From Pedobacter nyackensis (lineage in GTDB: Bacteria; Bacteroidota; Bacteroidia; Sphingobacteriales; Sphingobacteriaceae): DNA of 64,000 bases. Positions 44,107 through 53,892 of the stretch are shown here, piece after piece. The stretch spans positions 62,001 to 126,000 of the forward strand of contig NZ_FWYB01000005.1 of the NCBI RefSeq assembly GCF_900176505.1, given 5' to 3'. Each line of letters opens with the position of its first letter. Position 1 is the first letter of the stretch. The notes below the pieces were generated by a model that was not told the origin of the DNA, did not search any database, and saw only the letters and a list, made by a program, of their open reading frames with translations. The position numbers and the translations under genes were made by a program.

Positions 44107-45693
44107 TCAGGCAAATAATACGGTAAACTGGTGGTCCAAAGGTTTGAAAGCGGCGATTAACGATTCAATAAAATCTTCACCATACATTACATACATTGGA
44201 GCAATATTTAAAACTCTTTCCTGGAGTACTCCTGTAGGAAAGAGCTTGTCTTTTAGATCTTCGATCTGAGCCAGTGAAGTGGTATGCTTACGCTTTTCGG
44301 CCCTAAGCATTTTTTTCTCTAAACTACTGATCAATTTAAGCGCCTTGGTTTTTGCGGCCTCGGCAGATTGCGACAAGGTCTTGTCGATTTTATAGGCATT
44401 GAGTTTAATCTGATCAAAAACGGCACGAATAGCACGTTCTTCATCATTTAAAGAAAGCTGAAGGTGAACATGTGATTTGATCCACTCATTCTTAAGTGTT
44501 TCTGTTGTCGAGAATAGGTTTTTATAGCTGATACCTAAACTCTGCATCTTTGCCTCACTACGACTATCAATTACCAATGCCGAATTACGCAATAATAAAA
44601 CCGGGAAATCAATTTTATAATGATCAAAATTAGTTTTTAACTGCAACCAATAAGTCACTTCAGCACCTCCGCCTATGTAGGCCAGGTTAGGTAAAATAAC
44701 CTCCTGGTATACCGGTCGCATTACTACGTTCGGACTAAACCGTTCCGGATAATTATTAATCTCCTGTTGAAGTTCCTCTTTTTCAAAACTGATGTCGGTA
44801 TTCATCACTTTGTAGAGCCCATTTTCTTCCACTATTCGCTCCCTCAGTTGGTCGGTCATGTAAAAGAAATTGATCTCCCTTGGGTTTACCTGCGGCTTAT
44901 GCCCAAGTTCTTCCAATTTTGTATTGCTTTCAGAGATGAATTTAAAACTGTTTTGCTGAGTGATATCCTGATGTATAATTTCAGAGAATTGCTTTTTTAA
45001 CTCGTGGTCATCTGCATCTACACAAACCAATCCATATTCACCAAATAGCGCATCTACCAATTCACGGGTAGCATCACTTAATTTGGTGTTGTTGGTGTAG
45101 GCTGCTTCGACTAGTCTGGATAACATGAGCCCGTTTTTACCAATCCCTAAATAGCCTTTATAAGCATTAAGGGTTTCAATGATATCTTTAGTGTCTAGTC
45201 TCCCGGTTGCTCCTGCAGCCTGTTTATTCCAGGCCAGCATTTTATCCTCAATCTTCACATGGTTGATCTCTTCAAAATCATGATCTTCTGTAGCCATCCA
45301 ATAAACAGGTACAAAATTATAATCGGGAAATTGTAGTTTTAAATCTTTTGCAAGATTTATGGCTGTGATTATTTTATAAATAAAATATAGTGGGCCGGTG
45401 AAAATATTTAATTGATGACCAGTTGTAATGGTGAAAGTACGGTTGTCGCCTAGTAATTTGATATTGGTAGCGACAAGGTCCGGAGTTGAGCCGGATGAAT
45501 ATTGCCTTTGTAAAGTCTCAACCAATATGGATCTATCGGCCTTGAAACTACGATTTTTAATGGCTTCGGCGAAGCCATTAAAATCCGGAGTATATTTATA
45601 AAAAGACTTTAGCTGATCTTTTCCACTGATGTAGTCCAGTACAACAGCAGAAAAAGCATTCGTTTCCTGATAAGAGATGTGTTTAGCCTGCAT
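44107..45693 (-). CDS. bshC: Bacillithiol biosynthesis protein BshC
   Basis: A 528-residue putative cysteine-adding enzyme that completes bacillithiol, the low-molecular-weight thiol. Seen: TTGHQLNIFTGPLYFIYKII near the N-terminus, FVPVYWMATEDHDFEEINH, VVMRPVYQEVILPNLAYIGG and a C-terminal coiled-coil segment (about 420-490) rich in Lys, Glu and Ala. Length and motifs match the family, so this organism probably makes bacillithiol. It follows rimO after 46 bases on the minus strand. Confidence 0.95.
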   Translation of the reverse strand: MQAKHISYQETNAFSAVVLDYISGKDQLKSFYKYTPDFNGFAEAIKNRSFKADRSILVETLQRQYSSGSTPDLVATNIKLLGDNRTFTITTGHQLNIFTGPLYFIYKIITAINLAKDLKLQFPDYNFVPVYWMATEDHDFEEINHVKIEDKMLAWNKQAAGATGRLDTKDIIETLNAYKGYLGIGKNGLMLSRLVEAAYTNNTKLSDATRELVDALFGEYGLVCVDADDHELKKQFSEIIHQDITQQNSFKFISESNTKLEELGHKPQVNPREINFFYMTDQLRERIVEENGLYKVMNTDISFEKEELQQEINNYPERFSPNVVMRPVYQEVILPNLAYIGGGAEVTYWLQLKTNFDHYKIDFPVLLLRNSALVIDSRSEAKMQSLGISYKNLFSTTETLKNEWIKSHVHLQLSLNDEERAIRAVFDQIKLNAYKIDKTLSQSAEAAKTKALKLISSLEKKMLRAEKRKHTTSLAQIEDLKDKLFPTGVLQERVLNIAPMYVMYGEDFIESLIAAFKPLDHQFTVLFA

Positions 45694-45739
45694 TGTTACG
45701 AATTTAAGTTAATAAACCATAATTCTTAATCCGCGGCTT

Positions 45740-47074
45740 TTATTTTACAATCTGTCCATATAGGTCAAAGTCTTCCGCACGGTCGATTTTTACCTGTACG
45801 AAACTACCATTGGCAGCATAACCTGTATTTGCATCAATCAAAACTTCATTGTCAACCTCAGGAGAGTCAAATTCAGTACGACCGATAAAGAAGTCGCCCT
45901 CTTTTCTATCTATCAAAACTTTATAAGTTTTTCCAACTTTTTCCTGATTGATGTCGTATGAGATTCCTTGTTGTATTTCCATAATCGCATCTACACGTTG
46001 CTGTTTCACTTCTTCAGGAACGTCATCAACAAGACTATGTGCATGCGTTTTTTCTTCATGCGAATAAGTAAAGCAGCCCAGTCTGTCGAAACGGGTTTCT
46101 TCAACCCAATTCATCATTTCTTCGAAATCCTGTTCTGTTTCGCCCGGATAACCGCAAATCAGCGTTGTACGCATGGCTATACCAGGAACTTTATCTCTGA
46201 TCTGGTTAACGATATCAATGGTTTTCTGTTTCGTGATACCGCGGCGCATTGATTTCAGCATATTGTCTGTGATGTGCTGTAAAGGCATATCCAGGTATTT
46301 GCAGATGTTCTCGCGCTCGTTCATGGCATCTAAAATTTCCATAGGGAAACCAGAAGGGTAGGCGTATTGAAGCCTGATCCATTCAATACCATTTACATCA
46401 GATAAACGACGTAACAATTCATCCAGGTTACGTTTTCCGTAAATGTCTAAACCGTAATAGGTAAGATCCTGGGCAATTAGAATCAATTCTTTTGTACCTC
46501 CGGCAGCTAATATTTTAGCTTCATTTACCAACTCCTGCATATCTCTCGAAACGTGCTTTCCACGCATTAGCGGAATGGCACAGAAAGAACATGGGCGGTT
46601 ACAGCCTTCGGCAATTTTAAAGTATGCAAAATGAGAAGGGGTGGTTAGCAAGCGCTCACCAATCAACTCATGTTTATAATTTGCACCTAATGAGTGCAAT
46701 AAGTTATTCAGATCATTGGTGCCAAAAAACGCATCCACATTAGTGATTTCGGCTTCCAGTTCGGGTTTGTAACGTTCAGATAGACATCCGGTTACAATTA
46801 CTTTTCCTACTTTGCCTTCCTCTTTTAACTGGCTGTATTGTAATATGGTATCGATTGATTCCTGTTTGGCATTATCAATAAAACCGCAGGTATTGATCAC
46901 TACGATATCATCTTTACCCATATGATTGGCTTCATGAACCACATCCATGCTGTTACCGCGTAGTTGACCCATTAAAACTTCAGAATCATAGGTGTTTTTT
47001 GAACAGCCTAAAGTGATTACGTTGATTTTAGGTTTTTTAACAGGGATTATTTTGGAAGTGTTTTTTGTATTCAT
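45740..47074 (-). CDS. rimO: Ribosomal protein S12 methylthiotransferase
   Basis: A 444-residue radical-SAM methylthiotransferase that modifies an aspartate of ribosomal protein S12. The N-terminal UPF0004 cysteines are in TLGCSKNTYDSEVL, INTCGFID and VTGCLSERY; the radical-SAM cluster motif CxxxCxxC is in GCNRPCSFCAIPLMRG; a TRAM domain ends the protein (EVDNEVLIDANTGY, VKIDRAEDFDLYG). RimO is preferred over MiaB from the GCSKNTYDSE and CAIPLMRGKH patterns. Confidence 0.95.
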   Translation of the reverse strand: MNTKNTSKIIPVKKPKINVITLGCSKNTYDSEVLMGQLRGNSMDVVHEANHMGKDDIVVINTCGFIDNAKQESIDTILQYSQLKEEGKVGKVIVTGCLSERYKPELEAEITNVDAFFGTNDLNNLLHSLGANYKHELIGERLLTTPSHFAYFKIAEGCNRPCSFCAIPLMRGKHVSRDMQELVNEAKILAAGGTKELILIAQDLTYYGLDIYGKRNLDELLRRLSDVNGIEWIRLQYAYPSGFPMEILDAMNERENICKYLDMPLQHITDNMLKSMRRGITKQKTIDIVNQIRDKVPGIAMRTTLICGYPGETEQDFEEMMNWVEETRFDRLGCFTYSHEEKTHAHSLVDDVPEEVKQQRVDAIMEIQQGISYDINQEKVGKTYKVLIDRKEGDFFIGRTEFDSPEVDNEVLIDANTGYAANGSFVQVKIDRAEDFDLYGQIVK

Positions 47075-47120
47075 GTGTTGTTGTTAATGGGTATTCTTTG
47101 CAATATGTCGAAGCGTTGGT

Positions 47121-48083
47121 TTATTTAAACAAGCTGTCAACAAATGCTTTTTTATCAAATAATTGCAGGTCGTTCATGCTTTCGCCAACGCCTATGTATT
47201 TTACAGGGATTTTAAACTGATCGGAGATTCCAATCACAACGCCCCCTTTTGCTGTACCATCCAGTTTGGTGATGGCCAATGCGTTTACGTCGGTAGCCTC
47301 TGTAAACTGTTTGCACTGCTCAAAAGCATTTTGTCCGGTAGAGCCGTCCAGTACCAATAATATTTCGTGTGGGGCAGAAGGAATTACTTTTTCCATCACA
47401 TTTTTAATTTTGCCCAACTCGTTCATCAATCCTATTTTGTTGTGCAGACGGCCAGCTGTGTCAATAATCACTACATCTTCGCCATTGGCAACAGCTGACT
47501 GCAAGGTGTCATAAGCTACAGAAGCCGGGTCTGAGCCCATGGCTTGTGCAACCACACGAACACCAACGCGTTCACCCCAAAGTTTGATTTGCTCTACGGC
47601 TGCAGCTCTGAATGTATCGGCAGCACCTAAAACAACTTTAAGGTTTTCAGCTTTAAGTTTATGGGCCAGTTTACCAATGGTTGTTGTTTTACCAACACCA
47701 TTTACACCAACCACCATAATTACATAGGGTTTATGCTGACCGTATTCAAATTGACGGAAGTCGTTACTGTTATTTTCTGCCAGTAGCAATTGAATCTCAT
47801 CCCGAAGTAAGTGATTCAGTTCAGATGTCGATAAGTATTTGTCTTTGCTTACACGTTGCTGTATACGGTCTATAATTTTTAATGTAGTACTTACGCCAAC
47901 ATCAGAAGTCACGAGTACTTCTTCGAGGTTATCGAGTACATCATCATCAATGGTCGATTTGCCGGCAACAGCTTTAGTAATTTTACTAAAAAATCCTTCC
48001 TTAGTTTTTTCTAATCCCTTATCCAGAGCCTCTTGCGCTTCAGGCGCAGTTTCTTTTTTCTTGAAAAAATCGAATAAACCCAT
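47121..48083 (-). CDS. ftsY: Signal recognition particle receptor FtsY
   Basis: A 320-residue SRP-receptor GTPase that docks ribosome-SRP complexes to the membrane. Starts MGLFDFFKKK; the acidic A domain of E. coli FtsY is almost absent, as in many Bacteroidota. NG domain: GVNGVGKTTTIGKLAHKL (G1), DTFRAAAVEQ, DTAGRLHNK (G3), TKLDGTAKGG (G4). A longer frame begins at TTG 48098, close to the upstream terminator, and is not preferred. rimO follows after 46 bases. Confidence 0.96.
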   Translation of the reverse strand: MGLFDFFKKKETAPEAQEALDKGLEKTKEGFFSKITKAVAGKSTIDDDVLDNLEEVLVTSDVGVSTTLKIIDRIQQRVSKDKYLSTSELNHLLRDEIQLLLAENNSNDFRQFEYGQHKPYVIMVVGVNGVGKTTTIGKLAHKLKAENLKVVLGAADTFRAAAVEQIKLWGERVGVRVVAQAMGSDPASVAYDTLQSAVANGEDVVIIDTAGRLHNKIGLMNELGKIKNVMEKVIPSAPHEILLVLDGSTGQNAFEQCKQFTEATDVNALAITKLDGTAKGGVVIGISDQFKIPVKYIGVGESMNDLQLFDKKAFVDSLFK

Positions 48084-48101
48084 ACGAATGTATAACAAAA
48101 C

Positions 48102-48135
48102 AAAAAAAGCCCTCCCCGTAAAAAGGGACGGCTTT
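48102..48135 (-). terminator. Terminator after ribosomal protein genes
   Basis: Read on the minus strand: AAAGCC, a mismatch, TCCC, loop, GGGA, a mismatch, GGCTTT, then a run of T. It ends the rpmB-rpmG-DUF4295 unit just before ftsY, so ftsY depends on read-through or on a promoter very close to its start. Confidence 0.85.
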
Positions 48136-48155
48136 AATATTATTAAATATTAAAA

Positions 48156-48314
48156 TTATTTTTTAGATGCAGAAATAGCATCTTGAACGTGATCGTTGTG
48201 AACAATAACTTCTTTGAAAGAATAAGCTCCTTTGTCAGATTTAGTCATTGTAATAACTTTCGAATATTCTTTTCCTTTACCCGTTTTAAGGGTAGCAACT
48301 ACCTTTTTTGCCAT
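48156..48314 (-). CDS. DUF4295 small protein
   Basis: A 52-residue Lys-rich protein, starting MAKKVVATLKTGKGKEYSKV and ending in DAISASKK. It matches the DUF4295 family, found in Bacteroidota directly after rpmG and thought to be ribosome-associated because of that position and its basic charge. It lies 40 bases after rpmG on the same strand and is followed by a strong terminator. Confidence 0.88.
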   Translation of the reverse strand: MAKKVVATLKTGKGKEYSKVITMTKSDKGAYSFKEVIVHNDHVQDAISASKK

Positions 48315-48354
48315 GATTTAATGGATTGTATTTAGTTAATAAACTAAATTGATA

Positions 48355-48537
48355 TTACTTAATTTCTTTGTGAACCGTTACTTTTCTCAATACCGGGTTG
48401 AATTTTTTCAATTCTAAACGCTCAGTAGTGTTTTTACGGTTTTTAGTAGAGATATATCTAGACATACCAGGCATGCCGCTAGTTTTATGCTCTGTACACT
48501 CTAGAATAACTTGTACTCTGTTACCTTTTTTTGCCAT
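48355..48537 (-). CDS. rpmG: 50S ribosomal protein L33
   Basis: A 60-residue ribosomal protein. [20 protein letters not shown] at the start and [20 protein letters not shown] are typical. Only one Cys is present, so it is the zinc-independent (C-minus) form. It lies 41 bases after rpmB. Confidence 0.97.
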   Translation of the reverse strand: MAKKGNRVQVILECTEHKTSGMPGMSRYISTKNRKNTTERLELKKFNPVLRKVTVHKEIK

Positions 48538-48578
48538 TTTATATACTATTAAGGTTGATTCACATCAACCAATGTTAT

Positions 48579-48812
48579 TTACAAATACCCCTTTTTCACG
48601 AAACGACTGATCGCTTCAGTAATACCAATTTTATTGATGGTTTTGATAGCTGAAGTAGATACTTTCAGTGTTATCCAACGATCTTCTTCAGGAATATAAA
48701 ATTTCTGAAGTTGTAAGTTGGGATAAAACTTACGTTTAGTTTTAACGTTTGAGTGAGAAACATTAAAACCTGTCATCGCCATTTTTCCGGTTAAATCACA
48801 AACTCTAGACAT
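48579..48812 (-). CDS. rpmB: 50S ribosomal protein L28
   Basis: A 77-residue ribosomal protein. It opens [20 protein letters not shown], then [11 protein letters not shown] and [15 protein letters not shown]. It has a single Cys and so lacks the zinc-binding pair. First gene of the minus-strand unit, with a promoter about 55 bases upstream. Confidence 0.97.
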   Translation of the reverse strand: MSRVCDLTGKMAMTGFNVSHSNVKTKRKFYPNLQLQKFYIPEEDRWITLKVSTSAIKTINKIGITEAISRFVKKGYL

Positions 48813-48862
48813 GCCTTTATTTATAGTGTTAAATATACTTTCTTAATTTTTTTAAGAGTGTG

Positions 48863-48893
48863 CAAATATCAATAAAATATTTGTATTCGTCAA
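48863..48893 (-). promoter_or_regulatory. Promoter of rpmB-rpmG-DUF4295
   Basis: On the minus strand TTG (48893-48891) is followed after 20 bases by GATATTTG (48870-48863), one base away from the TAnnTTTG box. The leader to rpmB would be about 45 nt. Confidence 0.5.
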
Positions 48894-49262
48894 GGGCTCT
48901 CCAAAATATTTTTAATTTATTTCCAGAGGGTTGTGGTTTTGAAATTGCAACCCGGAGTTCTTGATTGTCCTAAATCTACTTACAGACTCTTCTTAGTGCG
49001 GCAAAGATATTAATAATACGCTGTTTACCTATTTATTTTTTCTTTTCGGCTATTTGAGTGTGAAATCTGGTAGCTATTATATGGTTTGTTGGGGCAGACT
49101 GCATTCGGTTCCATATTTAATTAATTTTTTTAAGCGGATTGATTTTTTGGACAATGATTCGTGTTTTTTATGTATTTTAGATCCCCTTTAGCAGCTGAGA
49201 ATCAGTTTTTTCTTTTAAATGGTTGGTTCTCAGGTTTTGATGTTGTGGTAATCGGCTGAATT

Positions 49263-49297
49263 TTTGTGGATTACGACGTAAAATTGCATACTTTTGC
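49263..49297 (+). promoter_or_regulatory. Promoter of the orphan fecR locus
   Basis: TACTTTTGC (49289-49297) is a perfect -7 box; TTTG (49263-49266) lies 22 bases upstream. This is a housekeeping-type promoter, consistent with the absence of a dedicated sigma gene beside this locus. Leader of about 45 nt. Confidence 0.55.
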
Positions 49298-49349
49298 ATT
49301 GATTTTGGAGTGGTGGAATTTAATTAACGCATTGTAAAAATTGGATCAG

Positions 49350-50594
49350 ATGAAATTACATACCAGGCAATTGGTTGCTGAAGCATTATCACTTATGAGC
49401 AAGAGTGTGGCAAATAGCCTCCCTGTGTATGATGATGGGCAGTTTATTGGTAAAATAACTTATGTAGAGTTAAAGGAATTTATAAACGATGAGGCAAAAA
49501 CTGACGGGACTTTAGCACATCGAATGAATTTTGAATTGGGAACAGCCTGGGCTACCATCAAGAAAATGAGAATTGATGGTTACAAGGAACCGGCTAAAGA
49601 GAATTATACCAGGAAACTAGTTGTGAGATTTAGCTCAGCAGCAGCAGTTGCGCTGGTTTTGCTCGGATTAACATGGTTGTTTTTTAAGCCTGCAGATTTA
49701 ATACCTGCTGCGCAGCAAAACCTGGTGATTACCGGGTTAAATAAAATAATGCTGGTTTTGGCAAATGGGGAACAGGTGCCTTTGAACGGTGAGAAAAAAG
49801 GTGTGACGATAGATGGTTCAAAACTAATTTATAATGATGGAAGTAATGTTCTTGAGAAAGGAATGCCCTCATTAGACAAAAAGCTAATGGCTGTGTATAC
49901 CTCAAATGGTGGTTTATATCAGTTAACGCTACCCGATGGGACTAAAGTCTGGCTAAATGCTGCAAGCAGTTTGAAATTTCCCGCAACTTTTGCCGGTGCT
50001 TCTCAACGCAGAGTGGAGTTAAGTGGGGAAGCTTATTTTGAGGTTGCTAAGGTGATACAACAAGCTAAACGATTGCCTTTTATCGTGGTTAGTGATGGGC
50101 AGGAAATAGAAGTCCTGGGCACGCACTTTAATGTAAGTGCCTATAAAAGCAATGGAGGCGTAAGAACTACTTTGCTCGAGGGTAGCGTAATGGTTAGGTT
50201 ATCAGCTCAAAAGGATAAGTTGTCGAAAACAATGGATCCAGCATCTGTAGATCCGCTGAAAATTGAAGGTGGAAAAACTGAAGTGTTGCTTAAACCTAAT
50301 GAGGAGGCTATTTTGACAGGTACTGATATTGCTGTTAAACACGTAGATGCTGCAGAAGCCATTGCCTGGAGAAATGGAGAGTACATATTCCGTAACACTT
50401 CTCTTAATGATATAATGGACGTTGTAGCGCGATGGTATGATATGGATGTAGTTTATCAAAGCAAAGGAGCCGGCGATGCAGTTTTAGGAGGAAGTATTGC
50501 CAGGGCCGCAACAATCCAGGATGTATTAAAAATGCTGGAATTAATAGCAGATGTTCATTTTAAAATAGAGGGCAGGAGGATTACCGTAAAATAA
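49350..50594 (+). CDS. FecR-domain protein with CBS-like N-terminus
   Basis: A 414-residue protein; ATG 49350 is preferred over a TTG nine bases upstream. The periplasmic half is ordinary: membrane segment at about 96-113 (AAAVALVLLGLTWLFF), FecR domain (LPDGTKVWLNAASSLKFPAT, LSGEAYFEVAKV, VLGTHFNVSAYK) and DUF4974 (YIFRNTSLNDIMDVVARWYD). The cytoplasmic half is not the usual FecR helical domain; SLPVYDDGQFIGKITYVELK and the residues around it look like half of a CBS domain. There is no sigma gene beside it. It may hold a distant sigma factor or sense something else; I cannot tell which. Confidence 0.88.
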   Translation: MKLHTRQLVAEALSLMSKSVANSLPVYDDGQFIGKITYVELKEFINDEAKTDGTLAHRMNFELGTAWATIKKMRIDGYKEPAKENYTRKLVVRFSSAAAVALVLLGLTWLFFKPADLIPAAQQNLVITGLNKIMLVLANGEQVPLNGEKKGVTIDGSKLIYNDGSNVLEKGMPSLDKKLMAVYTSNGGLYQLTLPDGTKVWLNAASSLKFPATFAGASQRRVELSGEAYFEVAKVIQQAKRLPFIVVSDGQEIEVLGTHFNVSAYKSNGGVRTTLLEGSVMVRLSAQKDKLSKTMDPASVDPLKIEGGKTEVLLKPNEEAILTGTDIAVKHVDAAEAIAWRNGEYIFRNTSLNDIMDVVARWYDMDVVYQSKGAGDAVLGGSIARAATIQDVLKMLELIADVHFKIEGRRITVK

Positions 50595-50596
50595 TA

Positions 50597-53500
50597 ATGC
50601 GTTTAAAAGAGGGAGCTTTTATCTTAGTTCTGCTTCTGGTTAATGTGGCTGCACAGGCCCAGAAGTTGAGGTATATAAAAAAGAATGTGTCGCTGGTAAA
50701 ACTTTTTAAAGAAATAAAAAGTCAGACAGGAGTTAGTGTGGTTTGGAATGAAAAGGAGTTTAATGTCGATCAGCAGATCGATGCTAATTTTCGGAATATC
50801 GAACTTAAAAGAGTAATGGATGAGGTTTCCGGAAAGATTCCCTTAACCTATACCATGATGGGTAAAATGATCATTGTGAAAGAACGCAAGATTGTTGATA
50901 TTCCAGAGCAGCAGGTTCTTGCGGAAGCAAAAATCAAATCATCCCTTGAAGATAGAATGGGAGCGGTTCAGTTACAACAAGTAAACATTGTAAGTACCGG
51001 ATACCAGCAGCTGCCAAAAGAAAGAGCCCCAGGGAGCTTTGTACTCGTGGATAGTGCTCAGCTGAACCGGAAAGTGGGCCCCGATATTTTTAGTAGGTTG
51101 GAGGGAATTACCAGTGGTTTGATGTTCAACAAAAATACAGTCGCAAGTCTTGGCGGTGGTTTAGATCTGTCCATCAGAGCAAGAAGCACCATTTATGCAA
51201 ATGATCAGCCATTGGTCATTTTGGATAATTTCCCTTTGTATGGTGACTTTAATTCCATTAACCCTCATGATGTGGCCAGCATCACTGTATTAAAGGATGC
51301 AGCTGCTGCATCTATCTGGGGTGTAAGGGCTGGTAATGGTGTAATTGTAATCACGACGAAGAAGGCCAAATTTAACCAGTCACTAAATGTGAGTTTCAAT
51401 AGTAATTTGACGGTTGCGGCTAAACCTGATGTTTTTTACAGTCCAAATTATTTGTCCTCATCAGATTTTATTGACATCGAGACTTTTTTATTTAACAAAG
51501 GCCGGTATGATGTAGCCTTAGGGGATAAAATTAATTATCCGGCAGTTTCTCCTGTGGTGAAACTTTTAGATCGACAAAGGAAAGGGCAGTTGTCAGCAGC
51601 AGTAGCGGCTGAGCAAATTAATGCGCTGCGTAGAAATGACATTAGAAATGAGGAACTTAAGTATTATTACCGGAATCCGGTTTCTCAGCAATATTTTCTA
51701 AACCTGAGTAAAGGGACAAGCCGATCTAATCATTATCTTTCTGCAGGTTATGATCGACAACAGTTCAGTCTGGTCAATAATGAAGATACCCGGATCACTG
51801 TCAATACGCAGCATTCGGTGAAATTGTTGAAAAACCTGGAGTTGACAGCAGGTCTTTATTATGTAAGGAAAAATGGAAAGTCAGATAGTACTATACTAAC
51901 AAAGGGAAAGATTTTTCAACCCTATTATCAATTTAGAGATGCTAGTGGCCGAGCCTCAGTTTTTGAAATGGACTTCAATACAGATTTTACAACAGAAGCG
52001 CTTTCCAAAGGTTTTTTAGATTGGTCTTACAGACCTTTGGATGAATTGGGAAAATCTCCTGATATTTTGAAAAGTAACGATTTGCGTTTAGATGGAGGAT
52101 TAAAGTATACGGTTGTTCCCGGATTAAGCGTCATGGTTAAGGCGCTGTATAATCGCGCTACTTATGGTTTTGATGAATTTCATGGAATTGAAACCTATTC
52201 GACCAGAAATTCAATTAACAGGTTTTCCATTGTAAACGGAGGGCAGGTCACCGGTTATAATGTCCCTTTAGGAGGGATTCTGTTTCAGCGTAAAATGAAA
52301 TATGAATCGAAAAACTTCAGGACGCAGCTCAATTATGAGAAAGACTGGGACAAGCATGCTGTGTCTGCACTGGCTGGGTATGAACTTTCTGAATATGATA
52401 GTCAGGCTAATCAGTATTTAAGTTATGGCCTTAATTCCGCATCAGGGCAACCAGCTGTGGTGGATACTTTAAGCGTCTTTAATCAATATCCTTCCGGAAC
52501 TGGAAAGATCAGTGCTGGAAGGAATCTCTTTGGAAAGTTAGATAGAATTCGTTCAGCCTTCGCCAATGCATCCTACACTTATGATCGGAAATACACATGG
52601 TCAATTAGTGCCAGGATGGACGCATCTAATTATTTTGGTGTGAAAACCAATCAAAAAAACGTGCCGCTTTGGTCTGCAGGAACTTTATGGCAGTTGGATA
52701 GGGAATCTTTTTATAAGGTTAGTTGGTTGCCTGTTTTGAAGTTACGGGCCTCTTATGGCTATAACGGAAATCTGGATAAGACGAATACGGGGATCGCAAC
52801 CATCAGAAATAGTAGCATGACTGCTACATATACTAACCTTCCATTTGTGAATTTAGTTAGTGTTGGGAATCCGCAATTGCGGTGGGAAAAAATAGCTATA
52901 GCGAATTTTGGTATTGACTTCGGTTTTAAAGATCAGGTGGTTTCTGGCCGGTTTGAGTATTATTTTAAAAGTGGTACTGATATGCTAGGTGATAAAACTT
53001 TTCCCGCTAGTTCAGGGATAATGTTCTTAAGAGGGAACTACTCAAAAATGAAGGGCAGTGGTATTGATCTTATGCTAACAGCGCAAAACCTAAAAGGCAA
53101 AGTTAAGTGGCAGACGAATTTTTTACTTTCGGCGATGCAGGATAGAATTACACTATATGATGTAGTTGGATCAGAAAATACAGACTATGTAGGAGAATCG
53201 AGTATAAGACCTGTAGTGGGTAAGCCGGTTAATGGTATCTACAGTTACAAATGGGCGGGGTTAGATCCTTTGACAGGTGACCCTCGTGGTTATTTACACG
53301 GCGAAATTAGTAAGGAATATAGTCGTATTATGGCAGAAACAAAATTGGATGAACTGGAGTACCATGGGGCTGCTCGTCCTACTGTGTTCGGAGGATTAAA
53401 TAATACCATTTCTTATCGTAGATTTACTTTAGGTTTTAACATCGGCTATAAATTGGGGTATTATTTCAAGAAACCCACGGTAAATTATTTCAGTATGTAT

Positions 53501-53884
53501 GAGGGTTTAACTGGAGCCACGAATGTAGATTTTACGCAACGCTGGCAAAAAAGTGGTGATGAAAAAATAACCAATATACCATCAATGGGTAAATATGAAG
53601 ACGGTCCAGCAAGAGATAGATTTTATAATGGTTCTTCTGTAAGGGTAGCAAAGGGTGACCACATCAGGTTGCAGGATATCAGTTTCAGCTTTGATCTGGA
53701 TCGTTCCAATTGGAAGAATATCCCGATGAAACATGTGCAATTGTATGCTTATGTTAATAATTTGGGCCTGATCTGGAAGGCCAATGATTTTGGATTAGAT
53801 CCGGATGTTGTTCCCTATACAGGCGACCGTTTATCTTACCCATTACCGATAAGTTTTTCTGTAGGAATTAAGACAGGTTTTTAA
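50597..53884 (+). CDS. SusC/RagA-type receptor, third locus
   Basis: A 1095-residue receptor that starts 2 bases after fecR. Signal peptide (ILVLLLVNVAAQAQ), STN domain at about 25-95 (VSLVKLFKEIKSQTGVSVVW), then only ~40 residues before the plug (SRLEGITSGLMFNKNTVASL, VLKDAAAASIWGVRAGNGVI). The carboxypeptidase-regulatory-like domain that normally lies between STN and plug is missing. The barrel is complete, ending SFSVGIKTGF. SusD follows after 8 bases. Signalling through the upstream FecR is expected from the STN domain. Confidence 0.94.
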   Translation: MRLKEGAFILVLLLVNVAAQAQKLRYIKKNVSLVKLFKEIKSQTGVSVVWNEKEFNVDQQIDANFRNIELKRVMDEVSGKIPLTYTMMGKMIIVKERKIVDIPEQQVLAEAKIKSSLEDRMGAVQLQQVNIVSTGYQQLPKERAPGSFVLVDSAQLNRKVGPDIFSRLEGITSGLMFNKNTVASLGGGLDLSIRARSTIYANDQPLVILDNFPLYGDFNSINPHDVASITVLKDAAAASIWGVRAGNGVIVITTKKAKFNQSLNVSFNSNLTVAAKPDVFYSPNYLSSSDFIDIETFLFNKGRYDVALGDKINYPAVSPVVKLLDRQRKGQLSAAVAAEQINALRRNDIRNEELKYYYRNPVSQQYFLNLSKGTSRSNHYLSAGYDRQQFSLVNNEDTRITVNTQHSVKLLKNLELTAGLYYVRKNGKSDSTILTKGKIFQPYYQFRDASGRASVFEMDFNTDFTTEALSKGFLDWSYRPLDELGKSPDILKSNDLRLDGGLKYTVVPGLSVMVKALYNRATYGFDEFHGIETYSTRNSINRFSIVNGGQVTGYNVPLGGILFQRKMKYESKNFRTQLNYEKDWDKHAVSALAGYELSEYDSQANQYLSYGLNSASGQPAVVDTLSVFNQYPSGTGKISAGRNLFGKLDRIRSAFANASYTYDRKYTWSISARMDASNYFGVKTNQKNVPLWSAGTLWQLDRESFYKVSWLPVLKLRASYGYNGNLDKTNTGIATIRNSSMTATYTNLPFVNLVSVGNPQLRWEKIAIANFGIDFGFKDQVVSGRFEYYFKSGTDMLGDKTFPASSGIMFLRGNYSKMKGSGIDLMLTAQNLKGKVKWQTNFLLSAMQDRITLYDVVGSENTDYVGESSIRPVVGKPVNGIYSYKWAGLDPLTGDPRGYLHGEISKEYSRIMAETKLDELEYHGAARPTVFGGLNNTISYRRFTLGFNIGYKLGYYFKKPTVNYFSMYEGLTGATNVDFTQRWQKSGDEKITNIPSMGKYEDGPARDRFYNGSSVRVAKGDHIRLQDISFSFDLDRSNWKNIPMKHVQLYAYVNNLGLIWKANDFGLDPDVVPYTGDRLSYPLPISFSVGIKTGF

Positions 53885-53892
53885 CGGGGGAA

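Larger units (their letters stand above)
48813..49349. other. Divergent intergenic region rpmB / fecR
   Basis: A 537-base, very A+T-rich stretch with no gene I can support. It holds the minus-strand promoter of rpmB at the left and a plus-strand promoter for the FecR gene at the right. In particular, no sigma-factor gene or recognisable remnant precedes this fecR. The middle part shows nothing I can name. Confidence 0.7.
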
